A DNA stretch of 64,000 nucleotides from Chlorops oryzae (taxonomy: Eukaryota > Arthropoda > Insecta > Diptera > Chloropidae). A program made the position numbers and the translations under genes. The stretch spans positions 23,636,296 to 23,700,295 of the forward strand of contig CM035808.1 of the NCBI GenBank assembly GCA_020466095.1. Direction: 5' to 3'. The notes beneath the pieces were generated by a model. It was not told where the DNA came from, ran no database searches, and saw nothing but the letters and a program-made list of their open reading frames with translations. Below, one piece after another: positions 33,301 to 48,300 of this stretch; positions within the stretch are counted from its first letter, which is position 1; each line of letters starts with the position of its first letter.

Positions 33301-36300
33301 AAACAGACAGACAGACAGACAGACAGACGGACAGACAGACGGACATGTCTAAATCGAATCTCCTAGTGACGCTGATCATTTCTATATACATTTTGTATGG
33401 TCTATCTCGACTGGTTCTGGGTGTTACACACAACCACACAAACGCAATATACCCTCGACACAGAGTGTGTCGGGTATAAAAAAATAATAAAAATCAAAAT
33501 AATAAAAATTAATACAAATAAATAGTTTATAATGAACAATAAAAAAAAAAATAAAGAAACAACGAAATAATCGAAATACTTATAATAAGAAAAAAATTAA
33601 AAAAAAAATGTATATTGTTGAAATATAAAATGTAAAAATATTAAAAAAAAGCTACAGTGTGTCCTCTGTAAAATACAACCATTTTCGAAATTAATGTCCA
33701 AATATACTCCAATTCGGAAAAGAGATATTTACTCTTATGCTTTCTGACGACTTCCCTCTTATAAAATATTGACTTGAGTGCTATTTTAGCCTACTGAAGT
33801 AGTTGAATGCTTGAGCCCGCCACATTCATCTCCAAAATTTTTTGTTTACATTTGCTTTTGAAGATTTTGACAGCTGAATAAAGAAGAGCTTTCGAAAGCC
33901 TCAGAGCGTTTCGTTGACTTAAAATGTTTTTGTTTCGTAATAGAAATCGTTAATCTCCTACTTTAAGGAAAGGTTAATAAATTGTAACCCATTATTGCAT
34001 TTTCTTTCAAGGAATTTATATAAATTTTATATATAAATTTATACATATTTTATATAGTGAAACTTCAATAACTCGAACTTCTACAACTTGAATTTTCAAT
34101 CACTCAAACTGAATCGGGTGGCAATAGCGAATATTCTATATACAATTTTGTTTCCCTAACTCTTAAGTCTCTAAAACTTGAACTATTATTTTGAATAATG
34201 GTGGTTCGATTTATTGAGGTTTAACTGTATTTTTAATTCATCTGGAATGCCACGTTTGTAACTTTGAACTAGCGAATGTACCTACAGGTATTTCCATCTA
34301 TTTTTGTCGGAGACACCTTACAACATTTCTTTGAAAGCATCTCGATTAAAATATTTTTTATTTCCAAATGGAATCGTATCCAAACAAGCTTTTTCAGGCT
34401 CGAGCGTGATTTTTTTCATCTATGGATTATCTTCAATCTTCTTGTGGCATGTGCCAAAATCATTACGAGAATTTATGATTTTGCGTTCGGCTATTTCATA
34501 TTTTTTTTTTTTTTTTATTATTTTTTACTTTTCCATTTGAAGACACTTTTATTACTATTTATTTCTTTCGCCACTCGTTCGTGGGGACTTTTCGCACATA
34601 CCCATTTGGGACTGAATTGTGTCAACAGCTCTCTTCAATTTCAATTTCAGATTTAAAAAAAATTAGTTTCATTTTTCTTCTTTTTCTCGTTTGCTTCGGG
34701 CAGATAAACTTCGTTTGTTTGGGATTTCTTAAGTGCTTTGACAGATTATCGGGCTTCGTGCGCACTTTTGCTGTCAAAATGGTCATGATTTTAATGATTA
34801 AATTAATTATAATTATATGCAGAAGAATTTTTGGAACGCTCTTTTTTCTTTTGACAGATTTTGAATAAAGCTGAAGATTCTAAGAAGATCAAAATCAGTC
34901 TTACATTTAAGGATAAACCAGTGCTGCCATATTCTGGTAAATCCCATCTTAATCAGCTATGCTCTTTTCTTCTAGAGGTAGTAAGTTCTTATCTTACAAA
35001 TTACTCATAAAGAACTTGGATCCAATATTTTTTTGCTCCACATTTATGCTAAAAATAATACGGATCGGGGTTATCGCGTAACTGACCCACCACAAAATAA
35101 TGAATTCTGCAGAAACTTTATTATTAATGATATCACAATCAATGGCGCTTGTTGGATTTTTATAAATATACATAAATACGCAGTGATATCCCGCATCACT
35201 GAATACAAAAGTGAAGGTTTTTGCTTTCATATAAAAGAAGTGGGTTTATAGGGGGCCCATTTTTTAAAAACGATTGATAGAAATGCTTTATTGGCGTGGG
35301 CATTTAAGAGGGAGATTTCATTGTATACCAAGAAATGTTTATTTTTCGCCTCCGAAAAGACTGTCGTGTATAAATCGAGTGTGACAAAAAAGGGTGTTCC
35401 ACGATTGGAGCTTTCACTGTTTTGTTCAAAAGCGATATTGAGAAGACCGTGCATCTTGAGCCCAAGTTCTTATCAATTGCTACTTATTACTAAAGGACAA
35501 AGTGCATCATTTAAGAGGAACAGAGAGAGCCTAGTCATACTTCATACAGCTCATTCGTATACCTCCACACAGCTCTGTTTGGTTGATTGATTTATGACTG
35601 CTCATATGAATTTCAATTCATAATTTCCTTTTTGAGCAATTTATCTTCATAGCGCTTCTACAAATAGGCCCAGCAATAATGGCTTGCATATGAAATATTG
35701 TAAATTTTTTCATGTGCCTACGAATTACTTTTGTTTTGGTCGTGCCTAGTCATGTCGTCGCAGCACTAATTGTGTCAAAAATACACGAAAATTACTTACG
35801 ATAATCAAATCTATCCAATTTCTGTCGATTTATCCGTTCATTCATCAATTGTTCGTCGCCGTGTCACATACATAATTTCAATTTCATAACATGAAGCCAG
35901 TGGGCCATAAATATTCAAGTAACATTGCATATAGGCCTACTGAAGAAGTTGATTTCGAGGCGTGTTCGTACTTCGAATGGAATCTCTGCGGGCCCAAATG
36001 GTAGGCCTATGTATAATTTATGCCGGAAAGAAATTCGAATGGGCGACGATGTTCAGAAACGATTTTATACCTACAAAAGAAAATTTCGATGATGACGTGA
36101 CTAGTTTTTTTTTAGGGGCTTAATCTTTTATGGAGAGAAATCTTTGTTTCTAATGTCGTGTCTAAGACTGAAAAATTATGGAATAAATTTCATAAAAACC
36201 TTAATCCCATGAAGCTCTCTCAAGTGGACAATTTTCTGGACCATGAAATGTTCTTGGTCTTAAATTGGATGTACTTCTTATTTCACATTTTCACCGGGTG

Positions 36301-39300
36301 GACATTTTCAATTTCAATTTATTCAGGCCTGTGCTAGAATCCGAAAACTGACGGAATCGGAATTTTAGTCAACTGAAATTTCATATATAACTTAGATATA
36401 GACATGATGTGGAATTAAGAACCAACAGCAGTTCCGACCCAAAACTTAAACCAACAAAATCTGTAAATTCGATATGAAATTTTGCCCGATTTTAGTTCCG
36501 ATTCCATCCAATTTCCGATTCTAGGACATGCCTGATTAACGTATTTCATCCTAGCACAAAAAAGAACGTAGGTTCTTATAAAGCTTGTGCTAGTCATTAC
36601 ATAGTATAGGATCGAAAAGAGCGCTATATCAATAAAGGCACAAAAAACAAACTAATACCCTTAACAGATTACACCATTAATGCAAATCAACGGCTTTATT
36701 TTGCATTATGTAAAATAAATACACAACTTAAAGCGTGAATCAGCCGATTTTTGTCTGGCAGCTCTAAGAAAAAACTAATCGAGATTATATTATTTTTGCT
36801 AGAGCTGGAGAACTATCGATAGTGGCGACCATCTATAGTCTGAAATCGCATCCATGTACTATCGGAAGATTTATTTTAAAATTTAAACTAACTTCATTGG
36901 CAAATTGCTAGTGATTTCAATCAAGCATGTTTGAGCTGTTTAACATTTAAATCCCAACTATATGAAAGTTTTAAATTAAAAAAATTAATTGGTGGTCCTA
37001 TAATAATATAGAATACTAAGCATAAGAATCCCTCCTCATTTAATATCACGTGGTAATATTCAAGAAGCCGAATTTTAAAACCTATCTTGCTCAATTCTCC
37101 ATACTTTGTAACCAGTACTGATGCTAGGCAGTATTTTGGTGACTCTTTTCCCTTGGATATTGAAAAAAATCTCTTTATTTCTGTCTTTCTTTAGGAAAGT
37201 GATCAGTAAAAACTCCTTGTAAACATTTGAAGTAATTTTTGATTAATGATAAAATCATCAAATTCCATTAAAACGGAAAAAACCCCTCGTTCTGGCATCA
37301 GTGCATGGAATAAAGTGTTAGCATAACGGCTATAATTCTCATTTGGTTTGTAAAATGGGACACTTAAGACTAGCAGAATTTCTGAAGATTTTTCATGACG
37401 TGATGAAGCAAGAACGTGCGTAAGTCATAATCATCATCACCATGACCGTCATCACCACCACCATCATCACCACCACCATCATCACCACCACCACCACCAT
37501 CATCACCACCACCATCATCATAACAATCATCATCACCATCATCATCACCAACGTCACCATCACCATCATCACCAACCTCACCATCACCATCATCACCAAC
37601 CTCACCATCACGATCATCATCATCATCATACTCATCACCACCATCGATAGTTTCGATTATCGATAATTTTGATAATCGAAAGATGATTTTTCGAGCGGCT
37701 CTCGCCCTTATCTAAATTAAGGTATTTTAAGGAATCTGTCCATTTCAAAAAGAAGACAGCCCTCTGTCACCGACTACGCCATGTTTCCAACGCTAAAGTA
37801 AATGTCCATGAATCAAAACTATCGATAGTCTTCAAAAACCATCGATTTTTTCGATAGTTTGAAACCATCGATAGTATCGATAGTGCTATGATTGTTTCTC
37901 CAGCTCTAGTAGTTTCGATCACATGTATAACCATATACATATGTCACTCTCATAGATATTGCGCGGGACGCTTCGCGCCAATTAGAAAGAGATAATACTC
38001 GGAAGGAAAAATATGAGCGAGATAGAAATATGTACTTTTGGTGAGTACCTAAGTGAAAAATTCTCATTTTGGTGGGTACCCAAGACTGTGGTGGGTACCC
38101 AAGACCGTGGTGAAAAGAGCTAAAATGGAAACGGCTCCTGAGTGACATATAGGTTTATATGGTTTCGATAATCGATAGGTTCCATAATCGATACACTTAA
38201 TAATCGATAGGTTCAGTAATCGATTTTTTAAATAATTGATAGGCAGGGTTGGAACTTTACTGCAATTGCAGTAGATCTACTGCGTTTTTTTTTGAAATTT
38301 TTGACATCTACTGCGACACTGCGAAAAGCTTAAAATCTACTGCGATTTTCGTCCCTGGTGTCACTCGATTTTGTTTTGTCAAACCAAACTCCTAACGATA
38401 ACTACCAAAAAAGTACCAATTTTGGCTATACATTATCAACACCGCAATTCTATTTGTAACAAAGATACTATTGTTGTCCTTGTTTAACATCTTGGATTTT
38501 CCATTTAAGGTTATATGTCGCGATATTAACAGTTTGACAGCTGATATAATAGAAAAAAATCTTGTCAAAAATCTTCGCTGAACATTGGAAGACGCGCAAT
38601 ATGGAGAAATATTTACATGAAATGTACTTTTTGTTTATTTTTTCTTTTTATTTGAAAAGAATAAAATATATTTTTGTTATAAAAAAAAGAGTTGTAATGA
38701 TTTTTATTTTTACTGCGCAAAATTCAAATCTACTGACCTTTTTTGTTAAAACTGCTGCACTTTCTTCTTCGCCAGGTTCCAACCCTGTTGATAGGTCCGA
38801 TAATCGATTTTTTTAAATAATCGGTAATTTTGACGCCTACCACCCTAAGTGGCTAATTGCCGGCGGTGCTAGTGGAACTTTAAGGGTTAAGCGTTGATCA
38901 AACCACACACAAATATTACTAAGCTTTTAAATAAAGCTTTGTTCTAAAATTTTCAGAAAGTTATTGGCCCTACGACCTTCAAGCTCACCTGTTAATTTGT
39001 TTGCTTTTTCTTATAACAAATGGGCTCATAAAAGTCAGAGACTAGTCGGTTAATTATGCACGATTTTTTTTTTTGCAAACACTCGTATGAGACGAAATAG
39101 AAAATCGTTGAGATAATTAAATCACCAACCAGTTTGAACAAAATTCCACTGTCATTTCAAAAGTATTTTTATTCATGAGTAATAAAAAACACTTTTTTTC
39201 AATTTTTTAAAAAAAAAAAATTAAGCCGGCATTAAAAGCTCGGCCTGTTCACGTTGAAATTTCAACAAAAAAAAAATTATTCATAAGCGCCGCCCACTTG

Positions 39301-42300
39301 CTGCCGGTATCTTTATTATAAAGATCCGCATAAATTCGTATTGAAGCATACATAAATATATACATATAAAGCTTTTTATGCACATAGGTCCGTATAAATG
39401 TCCATGAATCATGTGTATTCCGATGTTTGCGAAAGCGAATCAGCGCGGTTCCCGCCAAAAACTCTTTGGCACGTTTTCATTGTTAAGTGCTTACAAAAAG
39501 AAGAAGAAGATAATGATGGTTAGGAGGTGGAAAAAAGAACTTGAAGCAACGACCAAAAATGAAAGCAATCAATTTTGTTTCAGGTTTTGGTCTTCAGTTT
39601 TTTTGCACCGAATTTCGGAGCACGTTTTGAATGGACTATTTGAGGCAACAGTGGAAGCTTGATATGTTGGATTTTAGACGGCTTAATCTTCGACATGTGG
39701 TTATGAGAAAGAATCGAGATTCGTTTAGTAAAATATTAGAAAATAAAGCTTTCTTGTGATACATTGAATTAATCTTGTTCTACTTAAGAGGTTTGTTTTT
39801 TCACTCTTTGTTTTGGTGCCAAGCAACGCCCACAGTCGAACAATTCAATGACCTCTGGAGGACTTCTATTGATTAAGAAATGACTTTTAGTATACGAGAA
39901 TTACACTAATTAAGCTAAAGCAATTAACATCAATGATTGCTGGCAAGTAATTGTTGAACGAACGACGAAAGTCTTCGTTTAATATGGAGGAAGATCGAGT
40001 CAATGCTTGCTTAAAACCTGCCAACTACTCTAAGGAAAATGAATTGCCATCAATTATTATCTTCATTCTTCAAAACAATATGGTTTTAAAATATAATCTA
40101 TTAAATTTGCAATGAAATTGGTCATCACTTAAGCCGTCTAGGAAAAATTTTATAAAACCTGTCATGGTTGATACATATTTTCCTGGAACATAGCCAACTT
40201 AGACTTCCCTCTTTTCCAGGCTGTGTCTTAAACCTTATCCGGTATTCATGGGTCAAAATTGCCCAAACCGTTTTTAAGTCGTATTATTTTTCCAACCAAT
40301 CTTTTGTCCAAGCCATCCAAATAGCACGAAAAGGTTCAAACAAATGTCCGAAGTTCAATAAATTTATTTGTAAAGTTCACTCTGAGATTTATATTTCATG
40401 CTATGAGTGTAAATATTTCTATACATATTTTTAATGGAAGGTAATGAAACATGATGAATCGAATTGAGGATTTTAAATTAAAGTTTCGAAGCTGAAATCA
40501 TTAATTCAATAATCTACTTAATTTTATTTAGAGGGCCGTTTGACTGAGGATTCACTTGAATCCGAATTCATTCGATAAGGCAATTCAGTTTTGTAAATTT
40601 AAAAGGGATTTTAGAAGACTGAGAATTGCATTAATGTGATTTCAATAGAAATCTAAGCGATTTCAATGTTTTTTATTTAGATTCGAAATACAGAGATGAC
40701 CCGGTTTTGGCCACCTTGAGATTTTCCTTGAGAGATTTGTCCACCTTGAGAGATTTGTCCACTTTGAAGTCTTCATAATTTAAGGTTTTGACTTCAAGGG
40801 TCGTAGTCTTCGACTTAAGAATTTCGAAAGTTTAAATTCTCGAATATATTCTTTCAGTCTTCACGCCAGTTTCCTTTGCTTTATTTGAAATTTTCAAAAT
40901 TGTTGAAGACAATGAGCCTCAATGTCAAATTTCCATACAAAAATTGAGTTAAACCAATGATTTAAATTAAAAATTTGATTATGAATACAGGGGGCTTAAG
41001 TCTTCATGCCAGTTTAACTCAATCAAACCCCTTTGATAAATTCGAACTTTTTCCATAGATTTCATATAAAATTAATAATCCTGGTTTAAATTCTCCTAAA
41101 GATTATAATTTGAAAGTTTAAGGCCCGATATTACAGTGCATACTTAAGGTCTCCTTAGCACTTAAGTAAAGCTTAAGTCTGTAAAGCATTTTAACAGTAT
41201 AAATTTTAAGTGCTCCTTAAATAAGTTTTCAAATTAATTAATGAAGGAATTTCTAATTTCGAATTCTTAAAAAAGTTAATAAAAAATAGGCTTTTTCAAA
41301 TGTTGCCTGCACGAAAACAATTTTCGTGAGTTTTGGATAAAAATTGACTGTTAAACCGCTTGACACTTAAGGTGTTCTTAAGTCTTCAAGCTTCCTTAAC
41401 TTAAGTATGCACTGTAATATCGGGCCTAAACCTTTCAAAATTTCAAACTAGGTTTAAGACTATTAAGGCTAAGGGGCCGTTTTCTTATCTTTTTTTTTAT
41501 CTTTGAGTTAAATTATCATGATGATAATTTCATATAAATTTGATTAAAAAGTCAAAGAAAATTAAATTTAACTAGCAGATAGAGCTTAAAAGTAGGATGG
41601 GAAAATGGCCCCTAGTGTACAAATTGTTTGAAAATTTTAAGCAAATGTATTCATGAAATGGGGGAAAGTATTTTTTTCAACATTTTTTCAATTCATTAAT
41701 TTTAGCTCAGAATATTTGAAAAATCTCGCTATTAGTGCTTCATTCGAATCTCTGTTTAAGAGGACTTTTTAACCTCTGCTCAAATTTATTCAAAAAACTC
41801 TTAAGATCGCAATCGAAAAATGTTCCCAGATAAGCTTGGATTTTCTCACTCAATGAATTCCCACAGAATGAAGAATGCTTCTAAGTAAGGCGCAGAATCT
41901 CCAAAAAAGACAAGCAGACCGACAGACAGACATAAAAAGAAAGAAAAAGATCGCAAAGGTCACTTCCTTCGAAAAAAAAATTTGGATGAGGCTCTTTTAC
42001 TGAGCTTAAATAGCGAAAATTCATTAACTCAGCGAAACCTTTCACCGCAAAAGTCAAAACAAGAGGGCAATAATGAATGTTTAATTAACGAATTATCGTT
42101 TCGTGAGTCCATCAAAAGTCAATTGAATCCAGTGAGACGTGTGGAAGACAAAGAAAAACAAAACCTCCTAAGAAAAAAGAAAAAAAAAAAATAACTCACA
42201 AAGTTTGTGGCAGTACAATTCAATGAATAACCACTGGACCCGCTCGATCAATGGGCTTTTGATAAATGCGATGATCGACCATCAGAGAAACGCCTCCGCA

Positions 42301-45300
42301 TCTGCCACCGGATTCGTTTCGAGCTTTGTGATTTATTCAAGCTAATTTCTTTAAGTGAATCAATCTATTTGATTAAATTAAGACTTTAAATAATTGAATT
42401 TCCAACGGATTGATTGTGGTCATAAATTGGTGGTTAAAAAAAATGAGAAGAAATCCGAAGACTTTCAAGCAGACCTGAAGACAATAATCGTAAAGTGTGA
42501 ATTTCGTGTTTGAGTCAACAATTATTTTTTTAATTTTTATTCATGTCAATGGACTTTTTATGTCTAAAACTTTCAAAGAAATCTACTGAAAGCAGTCATT
42601 GTCCATTGAAGAAAAACTGTCCGTCTTGCAATGTGATCGTACCTCCTCGAAAGTGGAGGTATCCAACTTTGAAATAGAAAAAAGAAAATTATATATAAAT
42701 TGACTACTTTTGGTCTCGGAATGTTTTAGCGCTAACGAAAAATTGTCATTAACATGCCAAATAATGGAACTTTCAGTGAATTTTAAGCTCGGATAATACT
42801 ATGGATTAAAACGAGCCAGCGTTTGAAGCAGCTACTACGCACTCTTCGAAAAGAGGAACCAAGTCGTCTCGGTCGACCCAACTCAAGGACAAGAGAAGAT
42901 GTATGAACAATGATAGTTTTTAGAGAGTGCCTACATGAATCAGAACAGTAGATCCTCGGTAATCAAACAAACGTTTTGCAGAGCAGTGCCAATTTGTGGG
43001 ATTATAGCAGGCATCTCCAAAATGGGAAAGGCATTTGTGTAAGTGAGCAAGAGAGCGAATGCGCTGAAAAAAATTTCAACACTAATTGCGTGCGCTCAAT
43101 AAGGTTTTGAGTTTCCATAGCTTGTTAGTAAAAAATAAAATAGTTTTAATAAATCGATGAAATATAAGATTACTAGCGTGGAAAAACTTAACAAATAACA
43201 AATATTGGGCTGTATAAAGGTGTCATGTTCAATGCATTTTTCAAATTCTACCACACCGCCACAATTTCTTATCAAAAGAATACTTTTTAAATGTTTTGCG
43301 CTGCTTTGAACAAATGTATTTCAAATCTGAAAATATTTGTTCACAAAAATAAGTTGATGGGAAAAACGATAAAAGCCTTAAAGAAATTTCTCAAAAGCAT
43401 TTGGGATCATAATGTAGGCTTTGCATTCCATTTTGATAAAATATTTTTTAAGTGTTTTTTAAAAAAAAGTTGCGCAGATCCGCTCGAAGTGTTTTCGTCG
43501 GGCGATTGCTACCGACTAAAGAAAGAGCGTAAGGCATACGTGTGAAGTGAGCGAGAAAAATTTTTCTATGGCGTGGAGGTCTCTGGATTATAGAGTGCTG
43601 CCTAAGACCCGGAATTTTTATAAAAGAGTTCTTTTTCATCTGACATATTACAGATCCAATGATGAAGATTCTAAATGTTGTACCGTGAATTAAAAACCAT
43701 ACTTCTTTATGAGTATCAAATTCAGTGAATTAATGCAAGGTTTCATTATAAAATTGCTCCGAATATATCGAGCCGCCGTGATCGGCAATTTTTAACGTAA
43801 GTGACAAATAATAAATTTTACAGGGCAGCGTTTTTTCTGATCTTATTTCCATTGACTGGCGTAAAAATTATAAAAGTTATCCCGCATTATTTTCGTATTT
43901 ATTGAGCTTATCGTCGTTCTATTTTACTAGGTGATGAGTTTCAGGCTGTAGAATATATTTGCATAAAAAGTAAATTTCGAATAATTTGTCATTTGGGTGA
44001 ATTTGACGGATTTGGCTCGATATGGAGCTTTTATCTTTTTACAAAAAACTACAAATCGAGCCGATCTCATGTGACACTATTTCACATCGCTGAAAATTTC
44101 TGAATCGGATTCTATTTCCATGAAATCCCCGAATAATAGACATATCGGATTACAGGGAATACCAACTAGGGTTGTAAAAAAAACATTCAAAGTTTCGACT
44201 TAATCGATTTTTTTGGCTTTCGATCGATTTTTTTTTAGAATCGATTATGTTTTTTTCGATTTTTAATAAAATCGATTTTTTCTTTCGATGTTAAATTTTT
44301 TTGGAAACTCTGGAAAATGTTTAAAATATGAGCAAAACGATATCTAAAAATGGAAAAAATACAGAAATTGACGGTCAATTCTTCTGAATGCACCTCCAAA
44401 AGTGAACAGAACTATAATTGAATATCATTAATTGACTAGCGTTAGGTAAGGTTAGGTTAGGGTGGCTGCCCCCTTTAAGGGGACACACTTAGGCCGCATA
44501 TGGGCCCGTTGTGATACCACGAGGGAAGGCATGCCTTCCTAGTTACACCTTTGGTGGAGCCAGTTAGACTCATTTATGAAGCGAGCCATGTCTTTTATTC
44601 GAACAGATGATAGCTCGGTGAGGGAGGAGAAGAAGAAGGAGTCGAGCAGCCTGGATTTTCTCCTGGCCAGACTCGGGCAGTGACACATGAGGTGGCTCAC
44701 CGTTTCCTCCTCCTCCTCCGATCGGCAACTTCTACAATGTAAAAGACCTCAATTATTGATTGACTGCTTAAAAATAAGTCAATCTTGCTCTTCGATTCTT
44801 TGGCAATTCCCCTTTGTAGCTGTGTTGAACGGCAACTGTTATTTTTCGACTTTTACCCCATTCGCGAAGGAATATTTTTAAAAATACTGTTACTCTGTTA
44901 TTTTATAAACTTCAGAAAACAAAAAATAGGTATTATAAAAAGGTTTGGAAAAAATTAAAAATAAATCGATTTAATCGATTTATTGCTTCAATTAATCATC
45001 CAACATCGATTAATAACTATGCAGGTCTTCGATTAATCGAAAATCGATTTTTTTCTTAAATTTTACAACTCTAGTACCAACCGGACTAGACGTGGGCCAG
45101 ATTACCATTAGTGGGGCTCTACTGTATATAAAAAAGGTCAAATGGGGGTATCATTCTCCTAATATAGATGTCATTGGTTGAAGGTACGCCGAAGCTACTT
45201 TTAATCTGATAAGGAATTCTCTGTTCTCATATACATATGTATGTTCCCATTGTATGCCACATCACTTTTGACACCAGAACCTCAATCTCTTATAAGGTTG

Positions 45301-48300
45301 TGTAAACAAAAAACCTTCCAAATGACTTCCTCTTCATTTAGAATTTTTGGCTTTCGTTTGTGTAGCTACTGTTGAAGTTTTTTTTTTTTTTTTAAAAAAA
45401 AAAGAAGCTTAACTTGTCTCTTATGTGTTCATTATGGTCTTTTCAAAGAAGTTGTTTGAGTTTTGATGTACGAAAAAAAAAGAGAAAATTAAATTTGAAC
45501 ATTTAACTTTTTTTGAATTCTTGGTAGTGCCAGAATATTTTGCGTTTTTGTACGGCTTTGTTTTTCGGGAGTGTACAATGAAAACCGGAAGTTTGGTGTT
45601 CGTGGTTAATTTGAGACCAAAAAAAGGCTTTCAAGCTCATCGTTTATCAAGCTCAGAGAGTACAAGACCCAACGGGGACAGGTCGGTCACTTGTTAGGCT
45701 AAAGAAACCCAGTCGCTACAAGATTATGATCTTGATGAAAGGAGAGAGGAGGAAGTATTGAGCATTCAGTAGTCACAAGTCCAATGACGATTGTTCGCTG
45801 TATGTCTATTTGAAATAATTTTTATTATTTAACACAAACCCTTATGTACATGCATTGACCTTTGCCTCTGCATATACAAAAAGGAGCCGACTTATTTGCT
45901 GATAAACTGACAGCAATTCTCTATTTAAGATAGGACGTGCTTGCATGGGGACGGCGAGACAGTCACTGTGATTATTCTTGGGTGCTACTTTTTTTAAATA
46001 ATTAATTTCTCTTGATGCGAAAAAGCATGGATCAACTGAGGGAAGAAGAAAAAGTTTAATTTAATCAATAGCCTATTCCGATGAAAGAAGGGAAGCGAAA
46101 ACAAATTTGGTTCCGTCGAGAGAATTTTCCGGGCTTAAAATTTCCCTCGAAATAAACTCTGTTTCCTATGAAGTGTCTCGACAATTGGGGTTCGCTCTCT
46201 GAAGCCGACCACCCTCCGTCGAAAAGCAAATGTGCTACAAAAACCTAAAAAAGAGGATCTATGATTTTGCCAAGAACTGCTTCGAGCCCTTTCAGAAGCC
46301 ATGGTCCTAGGGAGCCGATCGGGAACCGTCCCCCACTTTCGACAGGGCTGAATATTGAATGTTTCTCTCTCTTTGGCCTCTCCCCTAGTTCCACGTCTGA
46401 CCTACTTGGTTCGTAAAATGCACTTAAACAATGATCTATGGTACCTTGACGTCGAATGTCCATGGAAATACAATCTCAAAAGAAAATTTCGCCCCAGTTC
46501 AAGCTTATTCAAATTGTAATCTACACCTCTTCATTTCTAGTTTTTTTTTTTTTTTTTTTGTTTTTGTGCCCCTAAGATTGTTGTGCTCCTTTTCCACGAA
46601 ACAATTTCATTACAATATATCATTCAACTTACGCAACGCAATCGAATAAAATTCAATTGAAATGCGTAAGTTTTTTTTTACTGCCTGAAATTGTGCGTAA
46701 AACGATTAATTGATTTCCTCGTCTACCTTGAGTGATTGAATTGCAAAATTGCTTTGCGGCACGAATTTCAACGAAAATGTAGAGCAAAAGTGTGGAGTAG
46801 ACTGAATATATTATGACTTTTTGGAAGTGGAAGTGGAGTGAATAGGGGACAATGGGTCAGCTAACGAATCGATTTAAGGGACAAGTTGCTTTTTTTGTTT
46901 TTTAGGAAAACATTCGACGATATTCAAGAAATAAATGTATATTGGGTAAGGGTATGGTTAAAATCTTCCTTTCCAGATGAGAGATTCATCATCATCATCA
47001 TCATCATATTGAAATCATCATCTTTGTTATCATTTGCACGAAACTATTCGTTCCGGAGTACTAGACGAAGAAAACAAGAGATCTACTAAGACTGACCAGA
47101 TCGGACATTATTAGAATTATGAGCGGCCACTGCAATCTGAACACTAACAACAAAACATTCAGATATTGTGAGGAAGAAGAGGAAACCTCAATTCATCTTA
47201 AAGCAGAGTGCCCAGCTCTCCTTCATGAGAGAAAGAGAACACTACTAAAGCAAGTCATCCAGACAAACGAACTGTTTGAACTAGACATAGGAAAGATTAG
47301 GACGACTTGCCTACTGGAAACCGGAGTGATGCAAGTGCTCCGATGAAAACAACCTCGGGTATGGCACAATAGTTCCTCTAAAGAACGCAATGTCACGAAC
47401 AATTAGTCTTCGTTATCATTCTCAGCCCGATTCTAAACATTCGCGGGGAATTTTTCCCGGCTGAGTTGAAAAAAATTCTACTTTAAGGGGGTCTTCTCAT
47501 TGAAAACCCGTTTTTTGGACCCTTTTTAAAAAAATTCTTATTTGAAAACGCAAAGAAAAATTGAAAACTTTTTTTATTTATTGTATTACAAAAGGTTCAA
47601 AGTAAATAAAAAAAATTTTTTTGCCTCGATACGTGGGCTGTTCAAAAAGTAATGAGACTTCAAAATTGGTGGTGAAAAAAAAGGTGCCGTCACGGCGGCC
47701 ACGATTCCGGGTCTCCGGAGAGTCCGAAATGGTAAAAAAAAACGGGGTTATAATCAGTATAGATGTAATTCTCGGGTGAACCTCAAGCTTAATTTTGTGA
47801 TTTTTTTTGACAAAATGGCGGCCATTCAAAAAAAATTTCAATTTCGGGCTTTTTTTTTGTAGTTTAGTGTAAAAAAAAAAATAGTAAAACATTTTTTAAA
47901 ATTATGGTCGAGGTTCACCCGAGAATGGTGACAATTCTGCGTCGATTCCACTTTGTTTCATGAAAATCGGTTCAGTTGAACTGGAGATATCATGGCCGCC
48001 AGTTCGAAAAACGTGGTTTCGAGATAAACGCGTTTAAAGTTTGAAGCAACGCAAAAATTACTCGTTTTAGCGCAGATCTTGCTCGACAAAGAAGGCTATA
48101 TCCTCTAAACTATTTTGAATTTCAAAAAATCCTTTAAGGTGCATATTCACAACTACCCAAGCTATAAATAAATGCAAAAAAAAAGTCGAAAAAAAAAAGT
48201 TGCTCAATGAGAAGACCCCCTTAAGCAGACTGGGAAGGGAATATAAAGCGAGCAAGAATTTCGAACGTTTTTAAGCAAAGGCCTTCATATTCTCCCTATT

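Noticed and set aside
33303..33350. CRISPR-like direct repeats
   Set aside because: A (GACA)n simple tract inside a eukaryotic dispersed repeat; no spacer structure.
37393..37666. Met-rich and Thr/Ile-rich frames
   Set aside because: Both are translations of the (ATC)n microsatellite.
42820..42910. Tc1/mariner transposase relic
   Set aside because: Only a short [10 protein letters not shown] resemblance with nearby stops and no TIRs found.
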